From positions 1,364,001 to 1,428,000 of the forward strand of contig NZ_CP180355.1 in NCBI RefSeq assembly GCF_048007035.1: a DNA stretch of 64,000 nucleotides, read 5' to 3'. Source of the stretch: Imperialibacter sp963977595. GTDB lineage: Bacteria > Bacteroidota > Bacteroidia > Cytophagales > Cyclobacteriaceae. Positions 24,673 through 33,535 of the stretch are shown here, in pieces. The notes beneath the pieces were generated by a model. The model did not search any database. It saw nothing but the letters and a program-made list of their open reading frames with translations, and was not told where the DNA came from. Made by a program: the position numbers and the translations under genes. Every line of letters starts with the position of its first letter. Position 1 is the stretch's first letter.

Positions 24673-26169
24673 TTATTCTTTGTACTTCAGCAGTTCTTCC
24701 GCCATCTTTCTGTCGTTTGAAAGCCTTGGTAACTTGTTTTGCCCACCGAGTTTCCCAATTGAGCGCATATAATCAATAAAGGCATTCTTTTTAACTGGTA
24801 TGATATGAAGTTGTTCGAGAATATTGCCCGAAATAAGATCGAAATAATAGCTGTTCAGCTTTTGGAGCGAATTGTCGAGTGATGACTTAAAAGCCGCCAT
24901 GTCGGCTGGCATTTTGCTGAACTCGATAAACCATTCATGCCTTGGAAGTCCCTTTTCAGGTGTCACGTTGGGCGCCACGGTAAATTCCACGATATCTGCC
25001 TCAGGAAAACTCTCCAAAGTCTTCTTCATCGCATTTTCTACTTCCTCACCGATGACGTGCTCCCCAAACGCTGAGATAAAATGCTTGATCCTTCCGGTAA
25101 CCAATAATTTGTAAGGATCTTTCGAAATAAACTTCACGGTGTCGCCAATAGAATAGCCCCATAAGCCTGCGTTACTATTGATAATCAGGGCATAATTGGT
25201 GTTGAGTTCCACCTGATCAAGGCTTAGCCGAGTGGGTGACTCATTGAAATACTCATCAGCCGGAATGAATTCGAAGAAAATACCGCTATTGGCCAAAAGC
25301 AGCAGCCCGGGATCATCCTGCTTGTCCTGAAAGGCGATGAAGCCCTCAGAGGCGGGGTAAGTTTCCACCGAATCGACCTTTTTTCCAATGGTATCAAAAA
25401 GCTTTTGTCTGTAGGGCTCAAAGTTGACCCCACCGTATATAAACAGCGAGAAGTTCTTGAAAACATCCTTCACTGGTAGCTGCCTCTTCTCCACAATCCT
25501 GTCGAAATACATTTGCACCCACGGCGGAATACCTGAGATCAGTGTCATGTCCTGATCAATGGTCTCCTCTACTATCTTATCTACCTTGGCTTCCCAATCC
25601 TCCATACAATTGGTGGCATAGGAGGGCAATTGATTGGTGCGCAGATAGCCCGGCACATGGTGGTTCACAATGCCCGACAGGCGGCCAGTGTTGATACCCG
25701 CCTTCTGATCAAGCACGGGGCTACCGGAAAGAAAAATGAGCTTGCCATCCAGGAACTTAGCATTGCCTGTTTCGTGCACATAATTCAAAATCGCATTGCG
25801 GGCACTATTGATATGATTAGGAATCGACTCTTTGGTGATGGGAATATATTTGGTGCCAGAGGTAGTGCCCGAAGTTTTTGCAAAATAGGCAGGCTTTCCC
25901 GGCCAAAGTACGTCATTTTGTCCGGTTAGCATTTTTTCCACGTAAGGCTTCAATGCTTCATAGTCCCGGACAGGCACCTGCTTTTTGAAGTCATCGTAAG
26001 TGCGGATATCCTTAAAGCCATGGTCACTTCCAAAAACCGTGTTGCTGGCTTTGCTGACAAGGTTTTTAAGTGTTTTATGCTGATAATCAGGGGCTTTTTG
26101 CTCCCATTCTCTTTGCTCCCGCACAACGAAGGCGGCGAATGGCTTGCTAAGAACTGATCTGATTCCCAT
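24673..26169 (-). CDS. GH3-family acyl-adenylating enzyme
   Basis: The 498-residue protein is a full-length member of the GH3 (auxin-responsive promoter) family. The AMP-binding motif is KTSGTTSGTKYIPIT (about 108-122), with further marks FIYGGVNFEPY, ETYPASEGFIAFQD and LVTGRIKHFISAFGEHV. Plant members join amino acids to hormone acids through acyl-adenylates; bacterial substrates are unknown. It ends 10 bp before dxr and has the same direction, so it may be the first gene of a GH3-dxr-rseP transcript. No neighbour points to its substrate. Confidence 0.9.
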   Translation of the reverse strand: MGIRSVLSKPFAAFVVREQREWEQKAPDYQHKTLKNLVSKASNTVFGSDHGFKDIRTYDDFKKQVPVRDYEALKPYVEKMLTGQNDVLWPGKPAYFAKTSGTTSGTKYIPITKESIPNHINSARNAILNYVHETGNAKFLDGKLIFLSGSPVLDQKAGINTGRLSGIVNHHVPGYLRTNQLPSYATNCMEDWEAKVDKIVEETIDQDMTLISGIPPWVQMYFDRIVEKRQLPVKDVFKNFSLFIYGGVNFEPYRQKLFDTIGKKVDSVETYPASEGFIAFQDKQDDPGLLLLANSGIFFEFIPADEYFNESPTRLSLDQVELNTNYALIINSNAGLWGYSIGDTVKFISKDPYKLLVTGRIKHFISAFGEHVIGEEVENAMKKTLESFPEADIVEFTVAPNVTPEKGLPRHEWFIEFSKMPADMAAFKSSLDNSLQKLNSYYFDLISGNILEQLHIIPVKKNAFIDYMRSIGKLGGQNKLPRLSNDRKMAEELLKYKE

Positions 26170-26327
26170 AATTAATTATAAAGGCGCAAAATAAGTAAAT
26201 GAGGTTTCTAAAACCTAAGCAAGCCTCTTTCGTTTTTATTTTGCACAGTTTTTGACGATACCCAATGCACTGACGTTTAGGTAACAGCACAACGATGTTG
26301 ACTTCTTAATTCTTAAAACCTGATGCT

Positions 26328-27797
26328 ATGAAAAAATTTATTGGAATTGCAGTCTTGAGTTTTCTGGGTGGCATTGGTGGAGCCTTTGTATATGAGACGC
26401 AACTGTCGACCAAAATTGCGTCTGATGACTTACAGGATTCAGACTTCTATTTCTCAAAAAATGTTAGCCACGACGGAACCAACAATTTTTCACCGGCGGC
26501 CTCTGAGCCCTTCCGTAGTGACGCAGCCGCAATAAACGATTTGCCAGACCTGGTGAATGCGTCGGCACGCAGCACCAAGAGCGTGGTGTTTGTGAAAACC
26601 GTGAGCGAAACCGACTACCGCACTGGTAGCTGGATGGATTGGTTTTTTGGAGGGCCGAGCCAGTCGGTTAGCTCAGGGTCGGGCGTGGTCTATTCCAGGG
26701 ATGGCTATATCGTGACTAATAATCACGTCATCAACGATGCTGATATTATTCAGGTGATTCTCGACAAAAGAACCTACGACGCCACGCTGATTGGCACTGA
26801 CCCGTCTACCGATCTGGCTGTGATTAAAATTGAGGGCAATAATCTCCCGGCCATTGAGGTATCTACTTCAGCCAACGTCAGGGTGGGCGACTGGGTATTG
26901 GCCGTCGGCAACCCGTTCAACCTTACCTCCACTGTCACCGCTGGTATTGTAAGTGCCAAGGGCCGCAGCATCAATATACTGAAAGACCGATTCCCTATTG
27001 AATCTTTCATTCAAACCGATGCTGCCATTAACCCCGGAAACAGCGGCGGAGCCCTGGTCAACACTTCCGGGCAGTTGATAGGTATTAACACGGCCATATT
27101 GTCTCAAACGGGTACTTACTCAGGCTATGGTTTTGCTGTGCCTGTCGACATTGTAAAAAAAGTGGTGAACGACATTATCAACTATGGGCAGGTGCAAAAG
27201 GCCTTTATTGGGGCAGAGTTCATTGACATAGACAGCGACATTGCCGGCAAACTCAGCCTGAGCAACCTGGATGGTGTGATCACTTCTTATGTACAAAGGG
27301 GAAGCGCCGCCGACAAGGCCGGACTGGAAAAAGGTGATGTAATCATTCGGGTGAACGACAAGTCGCTCAACAACAAAACTGAGCTTGAGGAGCTGATGGG
27401 CTACCATTACCCTGGTGACAAGTTCGTTCTGGACATCAAGCGAGGCGACAATGTAGTCAGGAAACAAGTAACGCTGCTGAATGGCGAGGGAAACACCGAG
27501 ATTTTGAGAAGCAGTGTTTACTTTTCAGAAAAACTGGGCGTGGAGTTTGAGAAGGTGTCGAAAGTCGAAAGAGACCTTTTAAAAATTGACAATGGCGTTC
27601 GGGTGAAAAAAATAAGGAATGGTTTTTTCAGGCAGCTGGATATACCGGAAGGCTTCATCATTACCAACATCAACAACCGGCCGGTTGAAACGCCGGAGGA
27701 GCTGGCCAATATCCTGGAGAAAATCAAGGGAAAGGTTGTTATCGACGGCATTACCTCCAAGGGTCGGAGGGTGTACATACCCTACAGGTTCGATTAA
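26328..27797 (+). CDS. DegP/DegQ-like periplasmic serine protease
   Basis: The 489-residue protein has an N-terminal membrane segment or signal (MKKFIGIAVLSFLGGIGGAFVYE). The trypsin-like domain has the triad in TNNHVIND (His, about 132), STDLAVIKI (Asp, about 162) and NPGNSGGALV (Ser, about 239). Two PDZ domains follow (about 290-385, with GVITSYVQRGSAADKAGLEKGDVI, and about 400-485). It acts in envelope protein quality control. Its gene ends before a bidirectional terminator that it shares with dnaA. Confidence 0.95.
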   Translation: MKKFIGIAVLSFLGGIGGAFVYETQLSTKIASDDLQDSDFYFSKNVSHDGTNNFSPAASEPFRSDAAAINDLPDLVNASARSTKSVVFVKTVSETDYRTGSWMDWFFGGPSQSVSSGSGVVYSRDGYIVTNNHVINDADIIQVILDKRTYDATLIGTDPSTDLAVIKIEGNNLPAIEVSTSANVRVGDWVLAVGNPFNLTSTVTAGIVSAKGRSINILKDRFPIESFIQTDAAINPGNSGGALVNTSGQLIGINTAILSQTGTYSGYGFAVPVDIVKKVVNDIINYGQVQKAFIGAEFIDIDSDIAGKLSLSNLDGVITSYVQRGSAADKAGLEKGDVIIRVNDKSLNNKTELEELMGYHYPGDKFVLDIKRGDNVVRKQVTLLNGEGNTEILRSSVYFSEKLGVEFEKVSKVERDLLKIDNGVRVKKIRNGFFRQLDIPEGFIITNINNRPVETPEELANILEKIKGKVVIDGITSKGRRVYIPYRFD

Positions 27798-27805
27798 TAA
27801 AGCAT

Positions 27806-27849
27806 AAAAAAGGGCGGGGTCTCACATATGGTGATCCCGCCCTTTTTTT
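27806..27849. terminator. Bidirectional intrinsic terminator between degP-like gene and dnaA
   Basis: AAAAAAGGGCGGG pairs with CCCGCCCTTTTTTT around a 17-base loop. T-runs follow the stem on both strands, so it can end both convergent transcripts. Confidence 0.93.
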
Positions 27850-27867
27850 ATCAACTGCCAGGCGAAG

Positions 27868-29280
27868 CTAGACAGTCCTCATTTTAAGTCTTTTCTTTAG
27901 CTCATCAACAGAATACCTGAACTTGGCGTCGGTATCGATCATGTCATTGACTGCCTGCACGGCGTGAATCACAGTGGAATGGTCACGACCACCAAAGTGG
28001 TAACCGATAGATTTAAGCGAATGGTTGGTATAGTCTTTTGAGAAATACATGGCCACCTGGCGGGCAATAACGATTTCCTTTTTACGGGTTTTGGCTTTCA
28101 AATCTTCCAGAGCCACATTGAAATAGTCGGACACTGCCTTTTGGATATAGTCAATACCCACCTCAGTATCGTAGTCGTTAACAATATTTTTTATGATCTG
28201 CTTAGCCAACTCAAGGTCAATCTCTCTTTTTACCAACGACGAATGGGCAATAAGTGAAATCATCACTCCTTCCAACTCTCTGATATTGCTGTCGATGGTG
28301 TAAGCCAGGTACTCAAGCACATCCTCAGGAATAACAATTCCCTCCGCCTGAGTCTTCTTTTGAATAATGGCCACCCTTGTCTCAAAGTCTGGCGTTTGTA
28401 TGTCTGCGGTAAGGCCCCACTTAAATCTTGACACCAGTCTTTCCTGAAGGCCTTTTAGCTCTCTTGGCGGGCAGTCGGAAGTCATAATGATTTGCTTGCC
28501 ACTCTGGTGAAGGTGATTAAAGATGTGGAAAAATATCTCCTGCGTTCTCTCCTTGTCACGAAGAAACTGTACATCGTCAATAATCAATACATCTACTTTC
28601 TGGTAGAAATTGATGAAGTCCTGAACAGCATTGTTTCTCAAAGACTCGATGAACTGATTGGTAAACTTCTCCGACGCCACGTAAAGCACCTTTGCGTCCG
28701 GATTGCTTTCCATGATCTGGTTACCAACCGCCTGAACAAGGTGTGTTTTGCCAAGACCAACACCGCCGTAGATCATCAACGGGTTGAAGGAGGTAACACC
28801 CGGCCTTTGAGCCACAGCATAACCAGCTGAGCGGGCCAATCTATTGCAGTCACCTTCTATATAGGAATCGAAAACATAGATAGGGTTCAATTTGCCTGTC
28901 AATGTTAAGAATTCTGGTGTCACTGCCGGGCTTTGTTGCACATTTTGTCCATTTCCAACATGATTTTGTCCAAAACGGCCAGGAGCCTTGTTTACCGGAT
29001 AATTAACAGTCAATGGCTTCGCCTGCTCGTTTCCTCTATCTATCACCACGGAATATTCCAATCTTCCGTTGGGCCCTAATTCCTGAAGTATTGCCTTCCT
29101 TAAAATATGAACATAATTGTCTTCCAGCCATTCGTAGAAAAACTGACTGGGGACCTGAATGGTCAAAACACTTTTATCTAATTTTATGGGTGTAATGGGC
29201 AGAAACCACGTTTTGAAGCTTTGTTCCTGTATCTCATGCTTAACTAAATTCAGACAGTTTTCCCAGATTTGTTGATGCAT
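27868..29280 (-). CDS. dnaA: Chromosomal replication initiator DnaA
   Basis: The 470-residue protein has domain I (MHQQIWENCLNLVKHEIQEQSFKTWFLPITPIKL), a Gln- and Pro-containing linker (about 95-125), AAA+ domain III with Walker A GGVGLGKTH (about 170-178) and Walker B VDVLIIDDVQFL, and the DNA-binding domain IV with the signature FGGRDHSTVIHA (about 433-444). It opens the replication origin. No dnaN, recF or rpmH is adjacent. A good promoter lies about 200 bp upstream; no DnaA boxes were seen near the gene. Confidence 0.98.
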   Translation of the reverse strand: MHQQIWENCLNLVKHEIQEQSFKTWFLPITPIKLDKSVLTIQVPSQFFYEWLEDNYVHILRKAILQELGPNGRLEYSVVIDRGNEQAKPLTVNYPVNKAPGRFGQNHVGNGQNVQQSPAVTPEFLTLTGKLNPIYVFDSYIEGDCNRLARSAGYAVAQRPGVTSFNPLMIYGGVGLGKTHLVQAVGNQIMESNPDAKVLYVASEKFTNQFIESLRNNAVQDFINFYQKVDVLIIDDVQFLRDKERTQEIFFHIFNHLHQSGKQIIMTSDCPPRELKGLQERLVSRFKWGLTADIQTPDFETRVAIIQKKTQAEGIVIPEDVLEYLAYTIDSNIRELEGVMISLIAHSSLVKREIDLELAKQIIKNIVNDYDTEVGIDYIQKAVSDYFNVALEDLKAKTRKKEIVIARQVAMYFSKDYTNHSLKSIGYHFGGRDHSTVIHAVQAVNDMIDTDAKFRYSVDELKKRLKMRTV

Positions 29281-29478
29281 GGTGGATTAAAAAAATGTTG
29301 TTATTGTTGCAGTGATTCTCCTTTCTGAACAGGAGGTAACATCAAAGGTGTCAAAAAAAAAAGTAATAAAAAAACACTGCAACGCTTGACTTTTTGGATT
29401 GTCGAATTGTCAAATAAAAACAGCGTTTATAGGTAAAAATTCTTTGAAAAATACAATTATTACCTAAATGTTATGAAA

Positions 29479-29509
29479 CAAACTTAAATCTCTTTCCTGG
29501 TAATTCAAA
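29479..29509 (-). promoter_or_regulatory. dnaA promoter of the Bacteroidota type
   Basis: On the minus strand TTTG (29509-29506) is followed after 19 bases by TAAGTTTG (29486-29479), matching TTTG-N19-TAnnTTTG. It would give a leader of roughly 190 bases before dnaA. Confidence 0.7.
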
Positions 29510-29558
29510 GGGCCCGTCTGTCTATATAAATTTAATGTTCGTCCCACTCAAAATACTT

Positions 29559-29566
29559 TATCTTTG
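29559..29566 (+). promoter_or_regulatory. Candidate -7 element of the methylmalonyl-CoA mutase operon
   Basis: TATCTTTG fits TAnnTTTG and lies 31 bases before the ATG at 29598. The -33 region has only a weak GTTC match. Confidence 0.5.
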
Positions 29567-29597
29567 TTAACACTTGACTCAAAAATTAGAATAGCTT

Positions 29598-31379
29598 ATG
29601 AGTAAATGGGACATGTCCAATTTCCCTCCATCCAATCATTCTCTTTGGAGAGAAAATGCGTTGAAAGAATTGAAGACAAAGCAACTAGATTCTTTGCAAT
29701 GGCACTACGATCCCGATGTTATTATTCAACCTTATTATGAAGAAACTGACGCTCCTCTCTCCTTTGCGGGGGATGCCAATGCCGAGTTACTGCCTGGCCA
29801 ACAGATAGGAAGGCTTTGGCACTACCTCGACTCAGTAACTGTAGACGCTCAAATTGCTGATAATAAGAACGCTAACGAAATGGCCCTGGAATCTTTGAGC
29901 CAGGGGGCCGATGGCATCTTGTGGAAACTAAAAGAAGTTGATCAGCAGGCCCATGTTACTTTATTTAAAGATATAGGCTTCGAATATTGTCAGAACGCCT
30001 TTCAGGTGGCTCAGTGGGGTGCGGCTGAGAAGGCATTTTTCCAGCGTCTTTTTTCGGGTTCCTTCCTGAAAAAAGACATCCTGCCAGGCTTTTTGTTTTA
30101 TGACCCCACGTCTGATTCAGACCAAGTGCTGCGAATTGAGGCTCTTTTTCCTCAAGGGAAATCGTTTCGTCCCCATTGCTTTGACGCCACATCGAAAATA
30201 GCCAGTTCACTTTCACCGACTGGTCAGATCGCTTACTTGCTGTCGGCATTCGTTGAAAGGTGCAAAAAGCTGACCGACGCAGGTGTCTCTATTGATACCA
30301 TAGTAGACAGAATGATTGTTTGTGTAAGCATAGGTAGAGACTTCTTTCATGAAATGGCCAAAATCAAAGCCATCAAAGTTGTTCTCTCTCAGGCTGCCAA
30401 TCATTTCGAAGGGGGCAAAGCGTCTCCCGCCGACATTAAAATATATAGCCAGGCCAATGTCAATACACACTCAGTTGTTGATCCCTATGTCAACCTTATT
30501 CGTATGACATCTGCTGCAATGGCTGGCGTAAATGGAGGAGCCAGCTATCTTTCAATGCCTGGCTTCGATAGCAGAAATCCCTTCTCGCCGGGTCAGTTTT
30601 CTCAGAGAATTTCAAGGAACATCTCGAACCTTCTCCGGGACGAAAGCTATTTTGACAAAAACTGCGACCCCATGGCCGGGTCTTACTTCCTGGAAAAACT
30701 TAGCGCCGATTTGGCCAGTGAAGGCTGGAGAAAGATGCAAAAAGTGGAGTCTTCAGGTGGGTTTTCGAGCTCGCTTTCTGGCAGCTATTGGCAGGACGAA
30801 GCAAATAACTTTGAAGAGAAAGAGAGAGCTCTTATATCCAGTCGAAAGCTGAACGTTGTAGGTGTAAATAATTTCTGCGACCTCAGCATTTTTGAGTCGT
30901 TTCCCACCCTCAAAAGCTACAACAACGAGGGCTCGCTGCTCTCCTCATTTGAACACCTCCGGATTAAAATGGAGGACTACCTGGCAAAGCAGCCCGGGCA
31001 GTCCAGACCAGCTGCTATGGCCATCTTCTTCGGTGACAAGCAGGCGTCACTGGCGAGGTATAATTTTGTAAAAGGAGTATTGCCCGCCGCTGGCATCAAC
31101 GTGGCCGAATGGGTACCATGGTCACCACAACATGCGGCGCCTTTTTCTGCCGATACCCAACTGATCATCGTGTGCAGCTCCGATCAAGATTATATTGAAT
31201 CAGGCCCAGCCGTGTTTCAAGCCTTGAAAGAACAGTGCCCAAAAGCCCACCTGGTGCTGGCGGGGAACCCTGGCAGTAACGAAGAGCAGCTGACCAAAGC
31301 AGGCATTGACAGCTTCATCCATCTTAAATCTGATTTTGTTAAAACGCTCTCCTCTTACCAAAAGCTATTTGGCATATGA
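29598..31379 (+). CDS. mutA: Methylmalonyl-CoA mutase small (beta) subunit
   Basis: The 593-residue protein follows the mutase fold: a TIM-barrel-like part with SLSQGADGILWKL, YSQANVNTHSVVDPYVNLIRMTSAAMAGVNGGASYLSMPGFD and RISRNISNLLRDESYFDKNCDPMAGSYFLE, and a C-terminal cobalamin-binding-like domain (about 470-593). The latter lacks the DxHxxG motif, as expected for the non-catalytic subunit. Together with the large subunit it interconverts methylmalonyl-CoA and succinyl-CoA. Its stop overlaps the start of mutB by four bases. Confidence 0.95.
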   Translation: MSKWDMSNFPPSNHSLWRENALKELKTKQLDSLQWHYDPDVIIQPYYEETDAPLSFAGDANAELLPGQQIGRLWHYLDSVTVDAQIADNKNANEMALESLSQGADGILWKLKEVDQQAHVTLFKDIGFEYCQNAFQVAQWGAAEKAFFQRLFSGSFLKKDILPGFLFYDPTSDSDQVLRIEALFPQGKSFRPHCFDATSKIASSLSPTGQIAYLLSAFVERCKKLTDAGVSIDTIVDRMIVCVSIGRDFFHEMAKIKAIKVVLSQAANHFEGGKASPADIKIYSQANVNTHSVVDPYVNLIRMTSAAMAGVNGGASYLSMPGFDSRNPFSPGQFSQRISRNISNLLRDESYFDKNCDPMAGSYFLEKLSADLASEGWRKMQKVESSGGFSSSLSGSYWQDEANNFEEKERALISSRKLNVVGVNNFCDLSIFESFPTLKSYNNEGSLLSSFEHLRIKMEDYLAKQPGQSRPAAMAIFFGDKQASLARYNFVKGVLPAAGINVAEWVPWSPQHAAPFSADTQLIIVCSSDQDYIESGPAVFQALKEQCPKAHLVLAGNPGSNEEQLTKAGIDSFIHLKSDFVKTLSSYQKLFGI

Positions 31380-33508
31380 CTACACCTGATTTCACAAAAA
31401 TTCCATTTAGCCCCAAGGCAGGTTCGGAGAAACAATTTTCTGCAGGGGTAGCCACATGGAAAAGTGCAGAAGGTATTGATGTGCCTTCCATGTTCAACAA
31501 AGAGCATCAGGAAAAAATCACCCAGGGCGCTTTTGCGGCCGGGCTCCCCCCTTTCCTGAGAGGCCCCTACAGCACGATGTACACCAGCAGGCCCTGGACG
31601 ATCAGGCAATATGCCGGGTTCTCAACAGCCGAAGATTCCAATGCCTTTTACAGGAAGAACCTTGCCATGGGACAAAAAGGGCTTTCGGTAGCGTTCGACC
31701 TGGCCACCCATCGAGGCTACGACTCCGATCACCCCCGGGTAGAGGGGGATGTGGGTAAAGCTGGCGTAGCCATTGACTCTGTGGAAGACATGAAGATCCT
31801 CTTCGATCAAATTCCCCTGGATAAGATTTCAGTATCGATGACGATGAACGGAGCTGTTCTCCCGATTATGGCCTTCTATATGGTAGCGGCAGAAGAACAG
31901 GGGGTGAGCCCCAACCTACTAAGTGGCACCATTCAGAATGACATCCTCAAGGAGTTTATGGTGAGAAATACCTACATCTATCCTCCTGTGCCGTCCATGC
32001 GCATTGTCGGAGACATTTTTGAATACACTGCCAGACACATGCCTCGTTTCAACAGCATTTCGATCAGTGGCTACCATATGCACGAGGCAGGCGCTCCTGC
32101 TGATCTGGAGCTGGCATACACGCTGGCCGATGGGCTGGAATACATAAGAACCGGGCTGGCGGCAGGGCTCAAAATTGATGAGTTTGCCCCACGGCTCTCT
32201 TTTTTTTGGGGCATAGGCATGAACCACTTCATGGAAATCGCCAAACTAAGAGCGGCCAGGGTGCTATGGGCACAGCTTGTAAGTCAATTCAATCCTGAGA
32301 ACAGTAAGTCGCTTTCGCTGCGAACGCATTGCCAAACCTCCGGGTGGAGCCTTACCGAACAAGATCCGTTCAATAACGTCGCCCGGACAACCATTGAGGC
32401 AATGGCTGCGGTATTTGGTGGCACACAGTCGCTGCATACCAACGCCCTCGACGAAGCTATTGCTCTGCCGACAGACTTCTCAGCCCGAATAGCGAGAAAC
32501 ACCCAGCTGTATTTGCAGGAAGAAACCAACGTCACCAAAGTAGTTGATCCGTGGGGAGGCTCTCACTATGTAGAATACTTAACCAACGAGTTAATCGAAA
32601 AAAGCTGGGCGCTGATAGAAGAGGTGGAAGCACTTGGCGGCATGACCAAAGCCATTGAAAGTGGTCTGCCTAAAATGAAAATCGAAGAAGCTGCGGCAAA
32701 AAAACAAGCAAGGATTGACTCGCAGCAAGATATAATTGTAGGAATTAATAGGTATATTACGAAAGAAAAAACTGATATAGAGCTACTTGAGGTTGACAAT
32801 GCGGCGGTAAGAGCGAAGCAAATCCAAAGACTTGCCAGACTCAAATCGAGCAGAAATGAGTCCGAGGTTGTTGCAGGTTTAGAAGATTTGACAAAATGTG
32901 CTCAGACTGGCAAAGGCAATCTTCTGGAAAAAGCAGTAAAGGCTGCCCGGTTGAGAGCTACCCTCGGTGAAATCTCCTCGGCTATGGAAGAAGCTTTTGG
33001 CAGACATAAGGCGGTCATCAAATCGATAGCTGGCGTTTATGCAAGCGAATCGGGTTCCAGCGATGATATAACCACGGCAAGGAGGCTAACCGATCAGTTT
33101 GAAGAACTGGATGGGAGAAGACCCCGGATTCTGGTGGCAAAAATGGGACAAGATGGCCATGACCGGGGTGCCAAAGTGATTGCCACAAGCTTTGCTGATC
33201 TAGGGTTCGATGTAGATATTGGCCCTCTGTTCCAAACACCCGAGGAAGTAGCCATGCAGGCGGCAGAAAACGACGTCCATGTCATTGGCGTTTCGACCCT
33301 GGCAGGTGGACACAAAACGCTCGTTCCGAAGTTGATTCACCAACTAAAGGCAATTGGAAGGAGCGATATCAAAGTAGTGGCCGGGGGTGTAATCCCGGAG
33401 AAAGATTTTGATTTTTTATATCGTGAAGGCGTTATCGACATATTTGGCCCCGGGACAGTGATCCCCAAAGCGGCCATCTCTATTCTCAGGAAATTAGTGA
33501 GCATTTGA
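31376..33508 (+). CDS. mutB: Methylmalonyl-CoA mutase large (alpha) catalytic subunit
   Basis: The 710-residue protein has the catalytic barrel (RGPYSTMYTSRPWTIRQYAGFSTAEDSN, FDLATHRGYDSDHPRVEGDVGKAGVAIDS, SISGYHMHEAGA, RTHCQTSGWSLTEQDPFNN) and a C-terminal B12 domain with DGHDRGAKVIA (about 591-601), whose His replaces the cobalt lower ligand. It uses adenosylcobalamin to convert succinyl-CoA and (R)-methylmalonyl-CoA, for propionate formation or use. It is coupled to mutA; MeaB, which protects and reloads this enzyme, is encoded 7 kb away and B12 uptake genes follow. Confidence 0.98.
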   Translation: MTTPDFTKIPFSPKAGSEKQFSAGVATWKSAEGIDVPSMFNKEHQEKITQGAFAAGLPPFLRGPYSTMYTSRPWTIRQYAGFSTAEDSNAFYRKNLAMGQKGLSVAFDLATHRGYDSDHPRVEGDVGKAGVAIDSVEDMKILFDQIPLDKISVSMTMNGAVLPIMAFYMVAAEEQGVSPNLLSGTIQNDILKEFMVRNTYIYPPVPSMRIVGDIFEYTARHMPRFNSISISGYHMHEAGAPADLELAYTLADGLEYIRTGLAAGLKIDEFAPRLSFFWGIGMNHFMEIAKLRAARVLWAQLVSQFNPENSKSLSLRTHCQTSGWSLTEQDPFNNVARTTIEAMAAVFGGTQSLHTNALDEAIALPTDFSARIARNTQLYLQEETNVTKVVDPWGGSHYVEYLTNELIEKSWALIEEVEALGGMTKAIESGLPKMKIEEAAAKKQARIDSQQDIIVGINRYITKEKTDIELLEVDNAAVRAKQIQRLARLKSSRNESEVVAGLEDLTKCAQTGKGNLLEKAVKAARLRATLGEISSAMEEAFGRHKAVIKSIAGVYASESGSSDDITTARRLTDQFEELDGRRPRILVAKMGQDGHDRGAKVIATSFADLGFDVDIGPLFQTPEEVAMQAAENDVHVIGVSTLAGGHKTLVPKLIHQLKAIGRSDIKVVAGGVIPEKDFDFLYREGVIDIFGPGTVIPKAAISILRKLVSI

Positions 33509-33535
33509 CTTTACACATCATCAACTTTTTGAAGC

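Larger units (their letters stand above)
29281..29597. other. AT-rich divergent gap between dnaA and the mutase operon
   Basis: These 317 bp hold promoters for both directions (29479-29509 minus and 29559-29566 plus) and an A-rich run near 29354-29376. I looked for TTATCCACA-like DnaA boxes and found none, so I do not call an origin here. Confidence 0.6.

Noticed and set aside
29281..29597. Replication origin next to dnaA
   Set aside because: No DnaA-box-like sequences were recognised and the neighbours are not replication genes.
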